From: an uncultured Coriobacteriia bacterium
GTDB lineage: Bacteria; Actinomycetota; Coriobacteriia; Coriobacteriales; QAMH01
Reading direction: 5' to 3'
Assembly (NCBI GenBank): GCA_902493755.1
Contig: CABURF010000102.1
Location: 1 to 5,208, forward strand
Length of the DNA: 5,208 bases
Shown: positions 4,585 to 5,208 of the stretch, piece by piece
Layout of the letters: the number at the start of each line of letters is the position of its first letter
How positions within the stretch are numbered: the first letter of the stretch is position 1
Notes under the pieces: model-generated
Seen by the model: the letters and a program-made list of their open reading frames with translations, nothing else
Databases searched by the model: none
What the model was told of the DNA's origin: nothing
Made by a program: the position numbers and the translations under genes

Positions 4585-5208
4585 CCTCGCCGATGCCGTC
4601 AAGCGCGTACTAGAGGATACAAGTCATCCAGTACTCAACGTTTGCGGAAGCCGTGAGCTCAACGCAGATTTGCTCTGCACTCTTATCTGCCAGCAGCAGC
4701 ATGTGAAGCCTTCCTCCATCACATGGGAAAATCCCGCCTGCATAACCATTGCGAGCAGCGACCTCATTCGCGAGGAGTTGGGTTGGAAAGATTTCCACGA
4801 CCTCGCAAGACAGCTGGCGGATGGCGAGATTGTCTTCGACAGATCCTCCGATAAAACGCAAGACGAGAAGAAGCCAATCGTCCCCAAAACGTTGCGCCAG
4901 CTCATCGAGAACCTGCTCATATTCGCGGCGTTCTTCGCCATAGATTACTTCAGCGGCTCTAACGCCCTTCTTTCCCAAGTCAACTGGATGATGATCTACG
5001 TCATCCTCATATCCGTCTCATACAACATCTACCAGAGTGCCTTGGCGGCCATCCTCGCGAGTGCCGCGTATCTGCTAGGCCAGCAGTTTGGTCTCTTTGA
5101 TTTCAATTCGTTTGACACCGCTGCAGGCAATGTGTTGACCATCATGGAATTCGTGTTCCTTGGCCTTCTCGTGAGCTATACGACGAGCATGCCAAGGAAC
5201 AAGATCGG
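4550..5208 (+). CDS. Continuation of the SDR protein: end of SDR fold plus four-helix membrane region (PelD-like?), 3' end outside window
   Basis: From the G run to the right edge one frame is open and reads, in G8 numbering, QPLHVADLADAVKRVLE (198-214), which matches the HVxDLAxA block conserved near the C-terminal third of NAD-epimerases. The typical SDSxLxxxLGW-type ending follows (SSDLIREELGWKDF, 261-274). A charged linker (290-305) leads to hydrophobic segments at about 310-328, 336-353, 355-371 and 387-405, then a basic MPRNK. A TGA at 4547-4549 closes this frame upstream and no start codon with a ribosome site is near, so expression needs the correct frame from the SDR start. A four-helix bundle ending in a basic cytosolic exit resembles the N-terminal half of PelD, the inner-membrane receptor that controls Pel polysaccharide export. 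The diagnostic GAF/GGDEF part lies beyond the window, so this is only a suggestion. Generic glycan-related membrane protein is the fallback. Confidence 0.65.

Noticed and set aside
4610..4978. Minus-strand open frames opposite the SDR/membrane region
   Set aside because: The plus strand encodes the recognisable HVADLADA and LGW epimerase segments. The antisense frames show nothing recognisable.

Overview
The window reads as a moderately GC-rich, low-G+C-codon-avoiding bacterial chromosome segment with strong Shine-Dalgarno sites. The protein style (PAS-headed sensor, MerR regulator running into a membrane domain, small Xre regulator paired with a four-helix membrane protein) suggests a Gram-positive anaerobe, most likely an actinobacterium of the class Coriobacteriia. 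That placement is inferred from style only. No rRNA, tRNA, CRISPR array, insertion sequence or phage gene is visible.

Left part (1-2023): the first 66 codons of a PAS-domain sensor gene run off the left edge on the minus strand. A 308-bp divergent spacer separates it from an AldA-type aldehyde dehydrogenase gene on the plus strand, which ends in a clear intrinsic terminator.

Middle (2024-2902): a self-contained two-gene operon encodes a 69-residue Xre-type repressor, started at TTG, and a 187-residue four-helix membrane protein of unknown function. Its promoter carries a perfect 12-bp inverted repeat that is a good candidate autoregulatory operator.

Right-middle (2925-3756, minus strand): a MerR-type regulator gene has a textbook MerR promoter, with a 19-bp spacer holding a near-perfect dyad. 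The gene appears to have encoded a longer DNA-binding plus membrane protein. Its membrane half is now out of frame, then returns to the original frame, consistent with two compensating single-base indels (gene decay or sequence errors).

Right end (3973-5208): this is the most interesting part. A gene for an NAD-epimerase-like (extended SDR) domain is interrupted at a run of nine G. With eight G the frame continues cleanly into the rest of the SDR fold and then into a four-helix membrane region that leaves the window. The SDR domain lacks the usual glycine-rich loop and the YxxxK catalytic pair. A degenerate SDR joined to a four-helix membrane domain suggests a PelD-like regulator of exopolysaccharide export, and the G run suggests ON/OFF phase variation by slipped-strand mispairing. 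Both are hypotheses. A homopolymer sequencing error is the main competing explanation for the frame break.
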